A stretch of DNA of 64,000 bases from Desulfobulbaceae bacterium (GTDB taxonomy: Bacteria > Desulfobacterota > Desulfobulbia > Desulfobulbales > Desulfocapsaceae). The DNA lies in contig JAFLKM010000025.1 in assembly GCA_019163335.1 (NCBI GenBank), positions 1-64,000 on the forward strand, read 5' to 3'. Shown piece by piece: positions 31,601 to 42,333 of the stretch. Below the pieces are notes generated by a model that had not been told where the DNA came from, searched no databases, and was given only the letters and a program-made list of their open reading frames with translations. Every line of letters starts with the position of its first letter. The first letter of the stretch is position 1. A program made the translations under genes and the position numbers.

Positions 31601-34324
31601 TCATGAAAGCAGGGCCTCTTCAATGACTGTTTGCAATCTCGTCAGCTCAAAGGGTTTGCTGATGGCAGCACGAAATCCGTAGGCACGAAAGTTGGCCATG
31701 ACCGGATCGTTGGAGTAGCCGCTGGAGACAATGAGCCGGGCATTGGGATACTTCTGTAGGAGGATGGATGCCGCCTCTCTTCCACCCATGCCGCCGGGGA
31801 TGGTCAGATCCATGATCGCCAGGTCCACCGGAGTGCCGGCAGCTTGTAATGTCTCATACATTCTGACGGCCTCGGTCCCGTTGTCAACCAGCACGGCTTG
31901 ATGCCCAAGGGTGGTAAGTTGGTGCCTGATAACCTCGCGGATAATCATCTCGTCATCAAGAACCATAACCCGTGCCGATTTGACGGGTTTAACTGGAGAT
32001 GGCAGTCGTGCCAGCATGGTGCCGGATGGCCCATCCTGCATGGAATGCACCGGTAGGTAGATGGTAAAGGTCGTGCCCTGATCGGGCTCGGATTGCACCA
32101 GCAGATAGCCGTTATGTTTGCGGATAATGGAATGGCAGATGGCCAGGCCTAGTCCGTTGCCCGTCTCCTTGGTGGTAAAGTAAGGATCAAAGATCCGGTC
32201 GATGATGTGCTGCGGAATGCCGCATCCGCTATCCTGGATCGTAATGCGGACATAGGAGCCTTCGTCGCTTTTGAGTAGGGGTTCGGACGCAGGGTCACTG
32301 ATGTTGGAGCCGGCGATGATGATTCTGCCGCCCTCGGGCATGGCATGTTTGGCATTGATGATGATATTCTGGATGACCTGGCTGATCTGGCCGACGTCCA
32401 CCTCCGCCTTCCATAGATCTTCGGGAAAGTGGTACTCACAGCCGACCCGGCTGCCATGCAATACGAAATCAGCGGAATCCTGGATAATTGCAGGCAGCGA
32501 GGCGCTGTCCTTCACGGGATTGCCTCCCTTGGAGAAGGTGAGCAGCTGCTTGGTCAGATAGCTTGCCCGCATCACCGCTTTCTGGGCATCAGCCAGGAGA
32601 ACAGAGGTGCCTTCGTCTTTTCCGGCGATGCGGAAGGCCGCAACTTCGATATTGCCCAGGATGGCTGCCAGAATATTGTTGAAATCATGGGCGATTCCCC
32701 CGGCAAGCACGCCTACGGACTCGAGTTTCATGACCTTGAACAGTTCATTTTCAATTCTCTTCTCATGGGTAATGTCGCGGAAGACGATCACCACCCCGAT
32801 CATATTGCTGTCCCAGTCGAGGATGGGTGAACAGCTGTCGGCGATACTGCGGATGGCCCCGTTTCTGGCAACTAATGCCGTGTCGCCAACAAGCGTTATG
32901 GGGCGGCCCGTTTTCAGGACAGTGTGAACCGGACTTGGAATGGGGGAATCGGTTTTTTCATCAATAAGGGCAAAGATGGCGGTGACTTCCTGTCCCTGAG
33001 CCTCTTCATTGGTCCAGCCGGTCAGTTCCTGCGCCGCGCTGTTGATAAGGACAACTTTGCCCTCCGTGTCGGTTGTGATCACGGCATCTCCAATGGAATG
33101 GAGGGTTACCGCCAGTCGTTCCTTTTCATCTGCCAGAGCCTTCTGGGCGTTTAATCTGACCGTGACTTCTGTCTCCAGTCCATGGGTGAAGGTCTGGATT
33201 CGTTTGATCATGGTGTTGAACCCCTTAACCAATTTACCAATCTCGTCGTTGCGGGTAACCGGCAGTGCTGTTTGATCGAAGGTTCCGTCTTCCATGCCCT
33301 GCATTGCCTTGGACAGAGCATTGACCGGTGAGGCAATGGAGCGGGCGACAAAAAAGGTGATGACTGCAGCTAGCAGCATCGCCGTAAGAAAAATGACGAT
33401 GATCTGCAGGATGGCTTCTTGGATCAGGGTCCAGGCGCGTTCATAATCAAGGATTGTGACCAGGGTGGTGGCCGGTTTCCCATCCGGGCCGGCAATTTCT
33501 GCTGAATTGAAGATTTTGCGCTTCCCATCCACTGAACAAAATAAGATTGGCAATGAATCCGCAGAACTTGAAGTTTTCGATTCAGCAAGGGCTTTCAGGA
33601 GTTTATTGGGGTTCGAAGCATGAAGGACATAGGAGGATGCGAAATATTTATCCATTGTTACCAGGGCGGTATAATCGGCCCCGGAGGCCTTCTGCATGGC
33701 CTGCATCATTGGAGTGTTGTCAGAAAGTCGGACGGCGGAAAGAAGTGTGCCGATGTGGGTGTCTCGAATCTTGATCGGAACGGCCGATTCAAGCAGAAGT
33801 TCTGTCTGCGCCTGCCATTTGTCAGGTAAGCCGACAGCCGCCCGGGCGAGAAGGGGATGGTCTTCCTGGATCGTGATGGTGATGCTGTTCCCTTGTAAAG
33901 CCTGGCGAACCAGTGGGTGCTGGGAAATATTAGCGGTGTCATCAGTCATCGACGGATACATGGCCACGATGTTGCCGGAGATGTCGGTGGCCAGAAGAAA
34001 ATCCATCTTGTATTCTCGAGCCAGAATTTCCAGCTGTTTTTCCAGCTGGGGCAGAACGCCCAGGCGGAGGGTGGTCTTGCAGGTGTTATCGTTGGCCGTG
34101 GCAATGGTTGTCAGTGCCAGTCGATCTTCGATATTTTGATAGAAGAGCTTGCAGGCACCAAGGCTTGCTTGCAGTTCCCGGTTTAGACTGCGGTTGACTT
34201 GTTCCCTGTAGGAGAAAAAAGCGAACACTGTGGCGAGAAGCATGGGAAGGAGAACGACGCCCATTGCCATAAAGGTGAGCTTGGAGCGAAGGGAATAAAA
34301 TGCATTTTGTCGGATTGGGAGCAT
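31601..34324 (-). CDS. Membrane hybrid histidine kinase (Cache-HAMP-PAS-HK-REC)
   Basis: About 907 aa from MLPIRQNAFYS. TM1 (FMAMGVVLLPMLLATVFAFF) and TM2 (IIVIFLTAMLLAAVITFFV) bracket an extracytoplasmic Cache-type sensor (about 45-310). HAMP, PAS (LHSIGDAVITTDTEGKVVLI), HisKA (LAGGIAHDFNNILAAILGN), HATPase (GNGLGLAICHSII) and a C-terminal receiver (VLDDEM, AIMDLTIPGG, ISKPF) follow. The track start is 16 codons earlier and overlaps the preceding gene; the site is uncertain because neither has a strong ribosome-binding site. It is the last gene of a four-gene sensory operon. Confidence 0.86.
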   Translation of the reverse strand: MLPIRQNAFYSLRSKLTFMAMGVVLLPMLLATVFAFFSYREQVNRSLNRELQASLGACKLFYQNIEDRLALTTIATANDNTCKTTLRLGVLPQLEKQLEILAREYKMDFLLATDISGNIVAMYPSMTDDTANISQHPLVRQALQGNSITITIQEDHPLLARAAVGLPDKWQAQTELLLESAVPIKIRDTHIGTLLSAVRLSDNTPMMQAMQKASGADYTALVTMDKYFASSYVLHASNPNKLLKALAESKTSSSADSLPILFCSVDGKRKIFNSAEIAGPDGKPATTLVTILDYERAWTLIQEAILQIIVIFLTAMLLAAVITFFVARSIASPVNALSKAMQGMEDGTFDQTALPVTRNDEIGKLVKGFNTMIKRIQTFTHGLETEVTVRLNAQKALADEKERLAVTLHSIGDAVITTDTEGKVVLINSAAQELTGWTNEEAQGQEVTAIFALIDEKTDSPIPSPVHTVLKTGRPITLVGDTALVARNGAIRSIADSCSPILDWDSNMIGVVIVFRDITHEKRIENELFKVMKLESVGVLAGGIAHDFNNILAAILGNIEVAAFRIAGKDEGTSVLLADAQKAVMRASYLTKQLLTFSKGGNPVKDSASLPAIIQDSADFVLHGSRVGCEYHFPEDLWKAEVDVGQISQVIQNIIINAKHAMPEGGRIIIAGSNISDPASEPLLKSDEGSYVRITIQDSGCGIPQHIIDRIFDPYFTTKETGNGLGLAICHSIIRKHNGYLLVQSEPDQGTTFTIYLPVHSMQDGPSGTMLARLPSPVKPVKSARVMVLDDEMIIREVIRHQLTTLGHQAVLVDNGTEAVRMYETLQAAGTPVDLAIMDLTIPGGMGGREAASILLQKYPNARLIVSSGYSNDPVMANFRAYGFRAAISKPFELTRLQTVIEEALLS

Positions 34325-34346
34325 GTATTTTATCTTTGATAATGGA

Positions 34347-36485
34347 TTAAGGGTGGATGCTTTTTTTTGCATAGATAATATCGGCTGCTTCCAAAATGTC
34401 CACTGGAATTTCGAGGTTCAGTTTTTTTGCCCGGTCAAGGTTCAAAGTTATGGCGTATTTGCCGGGGTTTTCAATGGGAATGTCGCCCGGTTTTGCGCCC
34501 GCCAGCACCTTGACGATCTTGTCGGCAAGTCTTTGTCCGGTCTCCTTGATATCGATGCCGGCGGAGGCAAGAACACCGGCCTCCACCCAGCTACTCATCC
34601 AGGTGAAATCGGGTTTTTTCTGATTGTCCGCCATCCATCTGATCGTCTCCTTTGCCGGGTTGATGGTGCCGTCCTCCTTGATCAGGCTGACCGGGTTAAA
34701 GGTGTAGATGATATCGACGGAGGGGTCGCTGTCATATTTTTTGATCAGGGCCTGGTACTCAGAGAGCCTGGTGACCTTGGCAGCTGGCAGGAAGCGCAGG
34801 GGAAGGGACTCTCGGTGCAGGGCGATATGGGCCTCGTTAGCCTCCGCCATTCGCTTGGCGAAGGGCGTCGAATCGGAGTAGATGGTGACCACGGTCTTGG
34901 CCGTCGGGATAATGTTTGTGATCAGGTTCAGATTCTGGCTTAATGCATGTTCTTCAGTGACACCGGTGACGTTTTTCCCTGGGTGCTCTCTGCTTTCCAT
35001 AAAGGTATGGATGCGGTTGTAATATTCCAGCGGCACATTGGTGCCGGCAAAGAAAACCGGGGTACTGTTGTCGGTCAGGGCCGGCAGGACATGTTCAAAG
35101 GCGTTGTCATCGAGGAGGACAATAATTCGGGGCTTGAGCCGATCCACCTCGGCCAAGGCGAGTTGTGCCTGCTTGTGGATGGCTTCTTCGGTGATATGGG
35201 TTTCCTGGCCATTCATATAATAGTAGTGCAGCTCCAGTTGTTTGCCGTTCTGGTAGCCGGCCTGGGCCAACCCTTCCAGCAGTCCCACTTCGATGGTCGC
35301 CCCGCAGCCGGTTCCCTTCTCATAGCTCTGTATGATGAGCAGAGAAATGAGCCCGGGGTTTACTGATTCACTCGGTTTCAGTTCTACAATGTCATAGAGG
35401 ATATCGGCGGCGCTGAGAATATCCATGGGGATCGTGATCCCCAGTTGCCGGCCCCGCTCCAGGTTGAAGACAATGGCCTGCTCGTCGGCATCGGCAATGG
35501 GGATGCTGCCTGCTGGTTTGCCTTTTAGGATAGAAGCGGCCTGACGACCGGCCTGTTTTCCCATGGCATCAAAATTAACAACCGCCCCGCCAAACATGCC
35601 AAGTTGTGAGTAGAAATTATTGTTAGCCATCTCCGGTTTAGTTGAGTTGGCAAAGACCCAGGTCAGAATCTCCCGAGTCGCGACATTTGTGTTGTTGGCA
35701 GTTTTCAAGGTCGTCAGCACCGGATAGATTGCGCCAACATCCGGGTCTTGATTGATGGTCTTGATTTTTTCTTTCAACTCCTCGAAGGTCTTGACCTGAT
35801 GGTACTCAAGGGTACTGGCCGGAGAAGAGACCCCTGCCATCTCTTTGTCGATCTGTACCCTGAATGCATCACCAGTGGGGGAGCTATCATAGATAAAGGC
35901 GACCTTGCCCATGCCGATGATGCCATGCATGACTTCCAGGGCTTTAGCGATGTGAAGTTTTTCGTAGACACCGGTGACGTTGCCGCCTGGTTCTTCCCGT
36001 GTTGCCATAAATTTTTTGGTCTGGTTATAGTATTCCGGCTGCCGGTTCATGCCGGTAAAAACCACAGGGATGGCACTGCCGGCGAGGGGCAGCATCACCG
36101 TTCTTGCGGCATTGTCATCGATGGTGATTACCAGATCCGGGGCGAATTCTTGGATCTTTTCCAGCGCCAGCCGGCCTCTTTCTTCAATTTGTTCGCGATC
36201 GGTGTACGTCCGCAGGGTATCCATAAAAAAATGTTGCACCTGCAGGTTCCTGCTGTCTTGAAACCCTTCTTTATCCAGAGCATGAATAATGCCGTCCAGT
36301 TGCGGCTTCCCGGTGACCTGGCCTGGTTCGTAGCTGCTGACAATCAGTATCTTTTTGGGTTTCTGTCCTTCCGTGCACAAGCCAGTGCCTTGCAGGATTA
36401 AGATGATGGACAGAAAGAGCAATAGGATAAAAGGGAAAGAACAGTCTGAGGGAAACAGCCCATTTTTGGCGCTTGCATGTGTCAT
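34347..36485 (-). CDS. Double ABC-type substrate-binding protein (two PF04392-like domains)
   Basis: 712 aa with an N-terminal hydrophobic signal or anchor (residues 17-37). Two consecutive copies of a DUF534/ABC_sub_bind-like domain follow. Copy 1 begins KKILIVSSYEPGQVTGKPQL and copy 2 begins SLLIIQSYEKGTGCGATIEV. Each has a DDNA motif (VITIDDNAA, IVLLDDNAFE), PVVFTGMN or PVFFAGTN, and a matching end (GITIPMDILSAADI, LEIPVDILEAADI). No transporter permease is nearby. It lies between a response regulator and a hybrid kinase, overlapping the former by four bases, so a ligand-sensing role is more likely than transport. Confidence 0.83.
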   Translation of the reverse strand: MTHASAKNGLFPSDCSFPFILLLFLSIILILQGTGLCTEGQKPKKILIVSSYEPGQVTGKPQLDGIIHALDKEGFQDSRNLQVQHFFMDTLRTYTDREQIEERGRLALEKIQEFAPDLVITIDDNAARTVMLPLAGSAIPVVFTGMNRQPEYYNQTKKFMATREEPGGNVTGVYEKLHIAKALEVMHGIIGMGKVAFIYDSSPTGDAFRVQIDKEMAGVSSPASTLEYHQVKTFEELKEKIKTINQDPDVGAIYPVLTTLKTANNTNVATREILTWVFANSTKPEMANNNFYSQLGMFGGAVVNFDAMGKQAGRQAASILKGKPAGSIPIADADEQAIVFNLERGRQLGITIPMDILSAADILYDIVELKPSESVNPGLISLLIIQSYEKGTGCGATIEVGLLEGLAQAGYQNGKQLELHYYYMNGQETHITEEAIHKQAQLALAEVDRLKPRIIVLLDDNAFEHVLPALTDNSTPVFFAGTNVPLEYYNRIHTFMESREHPGKNVTGVTEEHALSQNLNLITNIIPTAKTVVTIYSDSTPFAKRMAEANEAHIALHRESLPLRFLPAAKVTRLSEYQALIKKYDSDPSVDIIYTFNPVSLIKEDGTINPAKETIRWMADNQKKPDFTWMSSWVEAGVLASAGIDIKETGQRLADKIVKVLAGAKPGDIPIENPGKYAITLNLDRAKKLNLEIPVDILEAADIIYAKKSIHP

Positions 36486-37162
36486 GATGGTAAATCTCCT
36501 TTCTTATCTTTTTTCAGTGCGTCCATGACCGATTCGTAATGTTCCGGGTAGTGCTCCTTCAGGCAGGTAGGGCAGATGGAATGACTGAAGTCAACGGAGG
36601 AGTGGCGCGAAATATAGCTCTCGACCTGTTCCCAGTAGCCTTCATCACAGCGGATGCACTTGCAGAAGCTGCAGATCGGCAGGATTCCCTGCAGGGTTTT
36701 TATCTCACCAAGAGCGGTGCGCAGCTCGGCGATCAGATGTTCCCGTTCCTGATGGTACTGTTTCAATCCCTTGTGGGCGTCAATATCGCGGCTGCACTTT
36801 TCAATGGCGGTGATAAACTTGCCAAGATCAATGGGCTTGAGGACATAATGGTCGATGCCGATTTCGATGGCCTCCAGGAGAAAGGCTGTGTCGCTATGGG
36901 CGGTGGTGGCGATAATCCTGATGTCCGGGTTGATCTTGCGGATCATATCCGCCATCTGCAATCCGTCCATAACCGGCATGCGGATATCTGTGATCACAAG
37001 ATCAGGATTGAAACGGTGGAAGAGTTCGAGGCCGATGGCGCCGTTTTCAGCGGTCAGAACCGTCTCGGCCCGCCGATTTAAAAGTTGTTCCATCTCTAAT
37101 CTTGTGGCAGCGTCGTCTTCGACATAGAGAATGGTCAGGTCATGGCGTTTGTTCTCCGACAT
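36482..37162 (-). CDS. Response regulator with Cys-rich C-terminal motif
   Basis: 226 aa. The receiver domain has ILYVEDDAA, the phosphoacceptor in DLVITDIRMPVMDG, and YVLKPIDLG. After a coiled coil, the C-terminal part reads GILPICSFCKCIRCDEGYWE with VDFSHSICPTC, a conserved add-on often found on kinases and regulators in this group of bacteria. The CxxC pairs could hold zinc or act as a redox switch. No DNA-binding domain is seen. It lies four bases from the end of the MASE1 kinase gene and overlaps the next gene. Confidence 0.86.
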   Translation of the reverse strand: MSENKRHDLTILYVEDDAATRLEMEQLLNRRAETVLTAENGAIGLELFHRFNPDLVITDIRMPVMDGLQMADMIRKINPDIRIIATTAHSDTAFLLEAIEIGIDHYVLKPIDLGKFITAIEKCSRDIDAHKGLKQYHQEREHLIAELRTALGEIKTLQGILPICSFCKCIRCDEGYWEQVESYISRHSSVDFSHSICPTCLKEHYPEHYESVMDALKKDKKGDLPS

Positions 37163-37165
37163 GTT

Positions 37166-40100
37166 TTACTCCTTTGATACGCTGGATTCTAGGTGAGATT
37201 GTGATTCAAGAAAGCAGCTGCTCGGCACTTCATCTGCATTCTTCAGCCCCGGCAGTTCAATGGTGAACACCGCCCCTTGCGCGGTGTTGTGGACGGACAG
37301 CCCGCCGTCCATGTGTTCAATGATCAGCTTTGACATGTAGAGCCCTGTACCAGTGCCCTTGTCCGGGGCCTTTGTGGTGAAATATGGCTCAAAAATATGG
37401 TCTATGCTCTCGGCGCTTATCCCGCCGCCGTTATCGGCGATCTTGATGGTGATCGTGCCATCTGCGTGAACAAAATCGATGTCAATACGGCTTGGGACTG
37501 CATTCTGAGTGTTGGCTGCAGCCCTGTGGGCAAGTATGGCATCCTGGGCGTTGCTCAGAAGATTAATGATAACATGACGAAATTCATTACGATATCCAGC
37601 TATGACCATGGCCTCGCAGGAGGGCAGGGTGGTCATGACGTCGTAGCTTTTGTCATGGGTGTGGCAGGTAAGATAATAACTGATGTGGTTGGAGGAGAGC
37701 TGTTCAGAGACGAGCTGAAGCACTTCGCCTACGACCCGCATTGCGTCGAAGGTGGATTTTTGCTTGTCCGGTTTAAAGAAATTGCGGAAATCTTCAATGG
37801 TCCTCGACATGTGATGGATCAGATTCATGGATTTCTGTACAGTTCTGTCAAGCACTGCCTGATTCATCTCTCCGAAGGTACTGGCCTCCTGGAGATTTTG
37901 AATAATCAGACCAAGGGCATTGAGTGGTTGTCGCCATTGATGGGCGATGGCGCCAAGCATCTCACCCATGGCCGCAAGTTTGGACTGATGAATCAGTATC
38001 TGCTCGCTTTGGAGTCTGAGCGCGACCTCTTCCTCCACCTGCTGCGCAAGGTTTTTGGTCAGGGATTCCAGTTGCCGGGTTTTCTCCTGCAGTCGCAGGC
38101 CCGTCAGTTTGGTTGTGCTGATATCACTGTGCATGATGACAGCACAATTTTCGTTGCCCCTTTTAAAGCGGCTGATCTTGGCTTCAAACCAACGGCTTTT
38201 GGTGGGCCCATCACAAGGGTAGACCATGGAAAATTCGTTGTCACATCCGCTTAGAATGGCACGAATGGCTGTGGCAATGGTCGCGGCCTCCGGGGCGTTC
38301 GGGCCTGCGCTTTTGTCGCAGACCGTCAGGTAATTTACGCCCAACCATGTGTTCGTGCCGACAAATCCGTTTTCTTGAGCAAACGATTGCCAGGATTTGT
38401 TGACCGACAGGATATCTCCTTGACTATTGACCACGCAGAGGTGGGCAGGAAGTGCGTCGATGGTTGCCCTGGCGAATTTTTCCGCGTCAAGAAGTCGTGC
38501 CTGGCTTTCCTGCAGCTCCATCTCCGCCTGTTTGCGACTGCTGATATCCGTATGGGTGCCTGACATTAGCAGCGGCTTTCCATCCACAGTGTGTGACATG
38601 ACCTTGCCACGGTCATGCAACCATACCCAGTGGCCGTCTTTATGGCGCATCCGGCATTCGCATTCATAATAATCGAGAATTCCTGCAAAATGCTGCTCCA
38701 ACAGAGACTCAGAAAGCTTGAGATCCTCCGGGTGGGTTCGTTCAAGCCAGGTCTGGATGTTGAGCGGCTGCAGTTCCGTCAGGTGGTAGCCGAGAATGGA
38801 CGCCCATCGCTCGTTGTAGAGCGTCTCTCCACTTTGCACGTTCCATTCCCAGGTTCCGACATTGGTGCCCTCGATGATGGAATCCAACCGTTGCCGTTCT
38901 TGCTCCAGGTCAGCGGTACGGGCCAGAACGGTTTTCTCCAGCTCCGCATTGTAGGCATTGATGGTTGCCAGGTTGTGGTCGATGGTCGCGGCTGAATGTT
39001 GAAAATTTTCAATCAATTCGCGTAATTCAAAAAAGTTTGACTGCGGCCAGCTGATCTTTTCCTGACCCGCAATTTTTGCCGGCAGGTTTTGGGAGATACG
39101 GGCCAGGGCCAGGACGGGAGTGGTAAGATAACGGCTGATGAAGGAGGCGAGGGCGAGCATGACCATCAGGAAGGCTGTGACGATGGAGAGTCCCCAAATG
39201 GTGGAGTCGTAGAAATAGCTTTGCATGGGGGCCAGGGAAGATTCCATCAGCAAAGTCCAGGGGGTGTCCGGTATCGGCAGCCTTGAAAAATAATATGCCC
39301 CCTTCCAGGAGTCCATGATGCTGATATTTTTTTGGGAGCCGGGGATAAAGAGGTCGGTCGTCTCAGAGACGGGAATGATCTGCCCGGTAGTCTGCTGTAT
39401 TGCTTCGAGTGGCTGTCTTGATCTGTCGGTGCTGACAATGACCTTGTCGTGCCGGTCTAGAATAGTAAAGGCCATTTTCTGATAATGGCTGGTCTGCTCG
39501 AGTAATTGCTCCAACTGGTTCAAATTGATGGTGCCCACTCCATAATGGGAAAGCTGCCCGTTGTTGATAATGGGGGTGCTGATGGTAATGATGGGGGCGA
39601 AGATGGTTGCCTGTCCGGTGAAAACATCAGAGATGGTGGGTTGCAGGGTGCTTTTCATCTCTTTGAACCAGGCCCGGTCGCTTAAATTGATGCCGATGGT
39701 GGATTCCCTTTTTGCATTCACCGGCGGGTCGCAGGCAACGATGGTGGCCATGCCGTCGGAGAGAAAGACGGCGTGAAAGAGAGGGAAAAGCTGGTGAATA
39801 GACTTCAACTCCTCTTGCAGTATATTTGAGGGTTGGAGTGGATGGCTGGTTCCCAGTTCCGCGATGATGCTGGTCGCGTTTTGATAGTCAGTTATCCATT
39901 TGCCTATGGAATGAGCAGTTAATTGTGACTCGACCTGGATGTCATGCAGTGTGCGCGTCTGGGTTGCCGATACCTCTCGGCGGGTGAGAAAGAGGAGGAT
40001 GCCAAGGGCCGGAATCATCAAAAAAGCCGCAGCCATCTGGAAGATGACCTGATTGTAAGGAATGGGGCGGTGATACAGGGGAGGTGAATTCCAGGAGAGG

Positions 40101-40561
40101 CGGGGCAGCAGGGACATGCCGATCCATGCAACCAGGGTGTTGAGCATCCCGTTTAATGCCTGTTTTAGAACAATAATAACGGTATGCTGAAACCCCAGCT
40201 CCATGATGCCGCCATAGAACAGGGCAACCAGGGGGCAGCCCAAGAGCAGCCAGTAAAGGCTGTCGATGAGCAGCAGATTGGATCTGCCCCGCTGGAGAGC
40301 GAACCCCATCCACAGGATTTCGGCGGTAAAGATGATAATGGCATAGGGATGGTGCCAGAGGAAAAACGTGTAGCTGGAGGCGATCAGCGCAACTGTCACT
40401 CCAAGCCATGTTCCCAGTCGGCTGACGGCGATAACCGAGAAGATGCTGCCGAAGATGAACATCACCCCGAAGGCGATGGGTAGGGCAAGGGTGTTGCCGG
40501 CAATGCCTGATAATGACAGGAGTGCGGCAATCAGCAATGATTTGATCAGGGGCTTACGCAT
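37166..40561 (-). CDS. MASE1-type membrane sensor histidine kinase
   Basis: 1131 aa. An N-terminal bundle of about seven to eight membrane helices resembling MASE1 (residues 1-150) is followed by a further helix and an extracytoplasmic Cache domain (about 190-440), then a transmembrane segment, a HAMP-like region, two PAS domains ([16 protein letters not shown] with a PAC segment; [20 protein letters not shown]), HisKA ([20 protein letters not shown]) and HATPase ([25 protein letters not shown]). It is the first gene of the operon; the phosphorylation target is probably the regulator encoded next to it. Confidence 0.86.
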   Translation of the reverse strand: MRKPLIKSLLIAALLSLSGIAGNTLALPIAFGVMFIFGSIFSVIAVSRLGTWLGVTVALIASSYTFFLWHHPYAIIIFTAEILWMGFALQRGRSNLLLIDSLYWLLLGCPLVALFYGGIMELGFQHTVIIVLKQALNGMLNTLVAWIGMSLLPRLSWNSPPLYHRPIPYNQVIFQMAAAFLMIPALGILLFLTRREVSATQTRTLHDIQVESQLTAHSIGKWITDYQNATSIIAELGTSHPLQPSNILQEELKSIHQLFPLFHAVFLSDGMATIVACDPPVNAKRESTIGINLSDRAWFKEMKSTLQPTISDVFTGQATIFAPIITISTPIINNGQLSHYGVGTINLNQLEQLLEQTSHYQKMAFTILDRHDKVIVSTDRSRQPLEAIQQTTGQIIPVSETTDLFIPGSQKNISIMDSWKGAYYFSRLPIPDTPWTLLMESSLAPMQSYFYDSTIWGLSIVTAFLMVMLALASFISRYLTTPVLALARISQNLPAKIAGQEKISWPQSNFFELRELIENFQHSAATIDHNLATINAYNAELEKTVLARTADLEQERQRLDSIIEGTNVGTWEWNVQSGETLYNERWASILGYHLTELQPLNIQTWLERTHPEDLKLSESLLEQHFAGILDYYECECRMRHKDGHWVWLHDRGKVMSHTVDGKPLLMSGTHTDISSRKQAEMELQESQARLLDAEKFARATIDALPAHLCVVNSQGDILSVNKSWQSFAQENGFVGTNTWLGVNYLTVCDKSAGPNAPEAATIATAIRAILSGCDNEFSMVYPCDGPTKSRWFEAKISRFKRGNENCAVIMHSDISTTKLTGLRLQEKTRQLESLTKNLAQQVEEEVALRLQSEQILIHQSKLAAMGEMLGAIAHQWRQPLNALGLIIQNLQEASTFGEMNQAVLDRTVQKSMNLIHHMSRTIEDFRNFFKPDKQKSTFDAMRVVGEVLQLVSEQLSSNHISYYLTCHTHDKSYDVMTTLPSCEAMVIAGYRNEFRHVIINLLSNAQDAILAHRAAANTQNAVPSRIDIDFVHADGTITIKIADNGGGISAESIDHIFEPYFTTKAPDKGTGTGLYMSKLIIEHMDGGLSVHNTAQGAVFTIELPGLKNADEVPSSCFLESQSHLESSVSKE

Positions 40562-41051
40562 TCAATCTCACGGATGGTTCTTGGGTGCCATGTCTGGTCA
40601 CGAACCAGACCGGTCTTTTAAGGCAAGGAACCTTCAGGAAGGAATATCATTTCCTGATAATTACCTGATAATGAGTATAAAAGAGAGAAGAAATTGCTGT
40701 CAGATGAAGTTTTTTGCCTTGCCCTGGCCATTGGCGTATCGGCCGGAAATCTTGATCCAGGAAAGCAAAAGGAAGAGCTGGCCCGGTCACCCCTGTCTTG
40801 GGCTGAAATTTGGCCCGCCAAGTGAAGAAGGGGAGACGCAGATTTCTCTCCATGAAAAATGGTCTGGAGCTCCGTTGGACTCTTGGGGTATTTCTGCCGG
40901 GCTGCTACTACAAAAGTATGGTTTCTATGCATATATCTTGAATTTTTCCAAAATTTTCGATACTAAGGGGGGAAGATTCTATACGTTTTCGGAAGGTGAA
41001 AAAACTCTGTCTTCTGCTTTTTCCCCTTCTTCATTTTTTCGGGGTATTTAA
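40562..41051. other. Non-coding divergent intergenic stretch
   Basis: The stretch separates two divergent sensory operons. The 202-aa ORF at 40443-41051 overlaps the kinase gene and has no recognisable family, so it is not called. A direct repeat CCTGATAAT occurs twice at about 40651-40671. The first 60 bases hold the inverted repeat described above. Confidence 0.45.
40592..40610. promoter_or_regulatory. Inverted repeat upstream of the MASE1 kinase gene
   Basis: GTCTGGT and ACCAGAC flank five bases, about 30 bases before the start codon of the minus-strand operon. It could be an operator or a 5' leader hairpin. Confidence 0.35.
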
Positions 41052-42314
41052 ATGGTCACAAACAAGTTGTTCTGTTGCCGGTCGGGAGTGCTCGCCCTGC
41101 TGCTGCTCTCTAGCTGGGGATGCAGCCGGGAGCCTGCACCCTTTGTCTGTACCGACCCCATTGGTTGTGTGGATGTGGCTCCGCAAGACCCGTTGCAGTT
41201 TGGCGTTCTCCAGGCCCTGAGCGGTCAAGTTGCCCCCTTGGGTCTGGAACAGTTGCGCGGGATTGAACTTGCCCTGACCAAATGTCAGAAAGAACTTCTC
41301 GGGCATCCCGTCATCCTCCAGATAGAGGACGATGGCTGCACCGCAGAAGGAGGTGCCAATGCCGCCCTGAAGATTATTGCCGATCCCCAGGCCGTGGCGA
41401 TCCTCGGAAGCACCTGTTCGGGAGCAGCTGTTACCGCCTCGGCGGCCATGGCCAGTGCGGGGTTGACCATGATCTCCGGCAATAACAGCGCTCCCTTTCT
41501 CACAGCCATTGGAGGGGAGCGTGCTCCCCGCTGGCAGCCCGGTTATTTTCGCACTGCCTCCAATGAAGAGGTGGCGGGGAAGGTGGCGGCGCAATATGTC
41601 CATGCAAACCTTGGGGTCCGGAAGGCAGCCACGATTAATGATGGCGATATTTATTCGCGTGGACTGGTTGAGGGGTTTGAGCAGGAGTTTCGCCAATTAG
41701 GTGGGGACATTGTGCTGTCCGCCGCCGTTGATAAGGGTGATGCGCAGATGCAGCCGGTCTTGACGGCCGTAGTTGAAGCCGGGGCGCAGCTGCTCTTTTT
41801 CCCCTTGTTTCAGCCAGAAGGCAATCGTATTCTGCTCCAGAGTAAGGGGATGGCCGGCTTTGGACAGGTTGTTCTGATGAGTGACGGGGCGCTGATTGAG
41901 AAGTCGTTCCTTGATGCGGTCGGGGGGGAGGCCAAAGGGATGTATTTTGTCGGCCCGGCCAAGGCCAACGGAGTGCTGGTCAAGGCCCTGGTGCAAGACT
42001 ATGTCGCAACTTTTAAGGCCCCTCCATCGACTAACTATTATCTGGGCGCCTATGATTCGGTGAATCTGCTCTTTGCCGCCATTGAAAAGGTGGCGGTGAA
42101 AGAGAAGGACGGGACGCTGCATATCGGTCGCCAGGCGCTTCGGGATGCCCTGTATATGACAAAGATGTTTGACGGGGTTTCAGGCAGACTGACCTGTGAC
42201 CAGTTCGGTGATTGTGCCCGTCCGATCTTCAACGTCCTGCGCCTTGATGATCCGGCGGCAGGGGTTGAAGGGCTGCAGACCAACGTGCAGTTCACCAATG
42301 CGGTGCAGCCATGA
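41052..42314 (+). CDS. Substrate-binding lipoprotein, Leu/Ile/Val-binding (PBP1) type
   Basis: 420 aa. The signal sequence ends in the lipobox-like SSWGC. The fold is type I periplasmic binding protein: FGVLQALSGQVAPLGLEQLR, VAILGSTCSGAAVTASAAMA, GYFRTASNEEVAGKVAAQYV and the C-terminal YLGAYDSVNLLFAAIEKV. Several cysteines (CTDPIGC, CDQFGDC) may form disulfides. Family members usually feed amino-acid ABC importers, but no permease is adjacent. The next genes are a hybrid kinase and a diguanylate cyclase, so it may be the periplasmic ligand receptor of that system. Confidence 0.84.
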   Translation: MVTNKLFCCRSGVLALLLLSSWGCSREPAPFVCTDPIGCVDVAPQDPLQFGVLQALSGQVAPLGLEQLRGIELALTKCQKELLGHPVILQIEDDGCTAEGGANAALKIIADPQAVAILGSTCSGAAVTASAAMASAGLTMISGNNSAPFLTAIGGERAPRWQPGYFRTASNEEVAGKVAAQYVHANLGVRKAATINDGDIYSRGLVEGFEQEFRQLGGDIVLSAAVDKGDAQMQPVLTAVVEAGAQLLFFPLFQPEGNRILLQSKGMAGFGQVVLMSDGALIEKSFLDAVGGEAKGMYFVGPAKANGVLVKALVQDYVATFKAPPSTNYYLGAYDSVNLLFAAIEKVAVKEKDGTLHIGRQALRDALYMTKMFDGVSGRLTCDQFGDCARPIFNVLRLDDPAAGVEGLQTNVQFTNAVQP

Positions 42315-42333
42315 ACGGCGGTTTCCGGTTCAT

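Noticed and set aside
37410-37440. Further family A terminal module (GGCGCTTATCCCGCC)
   Set aside because: It lies in the conserved HATPase coding region ([12 protein letters not shown]) and the match stops after 12 bases.
40443-41051. 202-aa plus-strand ORF between the sensory operons
   Set aside because: It overlaps the kinase start region, has no family resemblance, no ribosome-binding site and an atypical composition.
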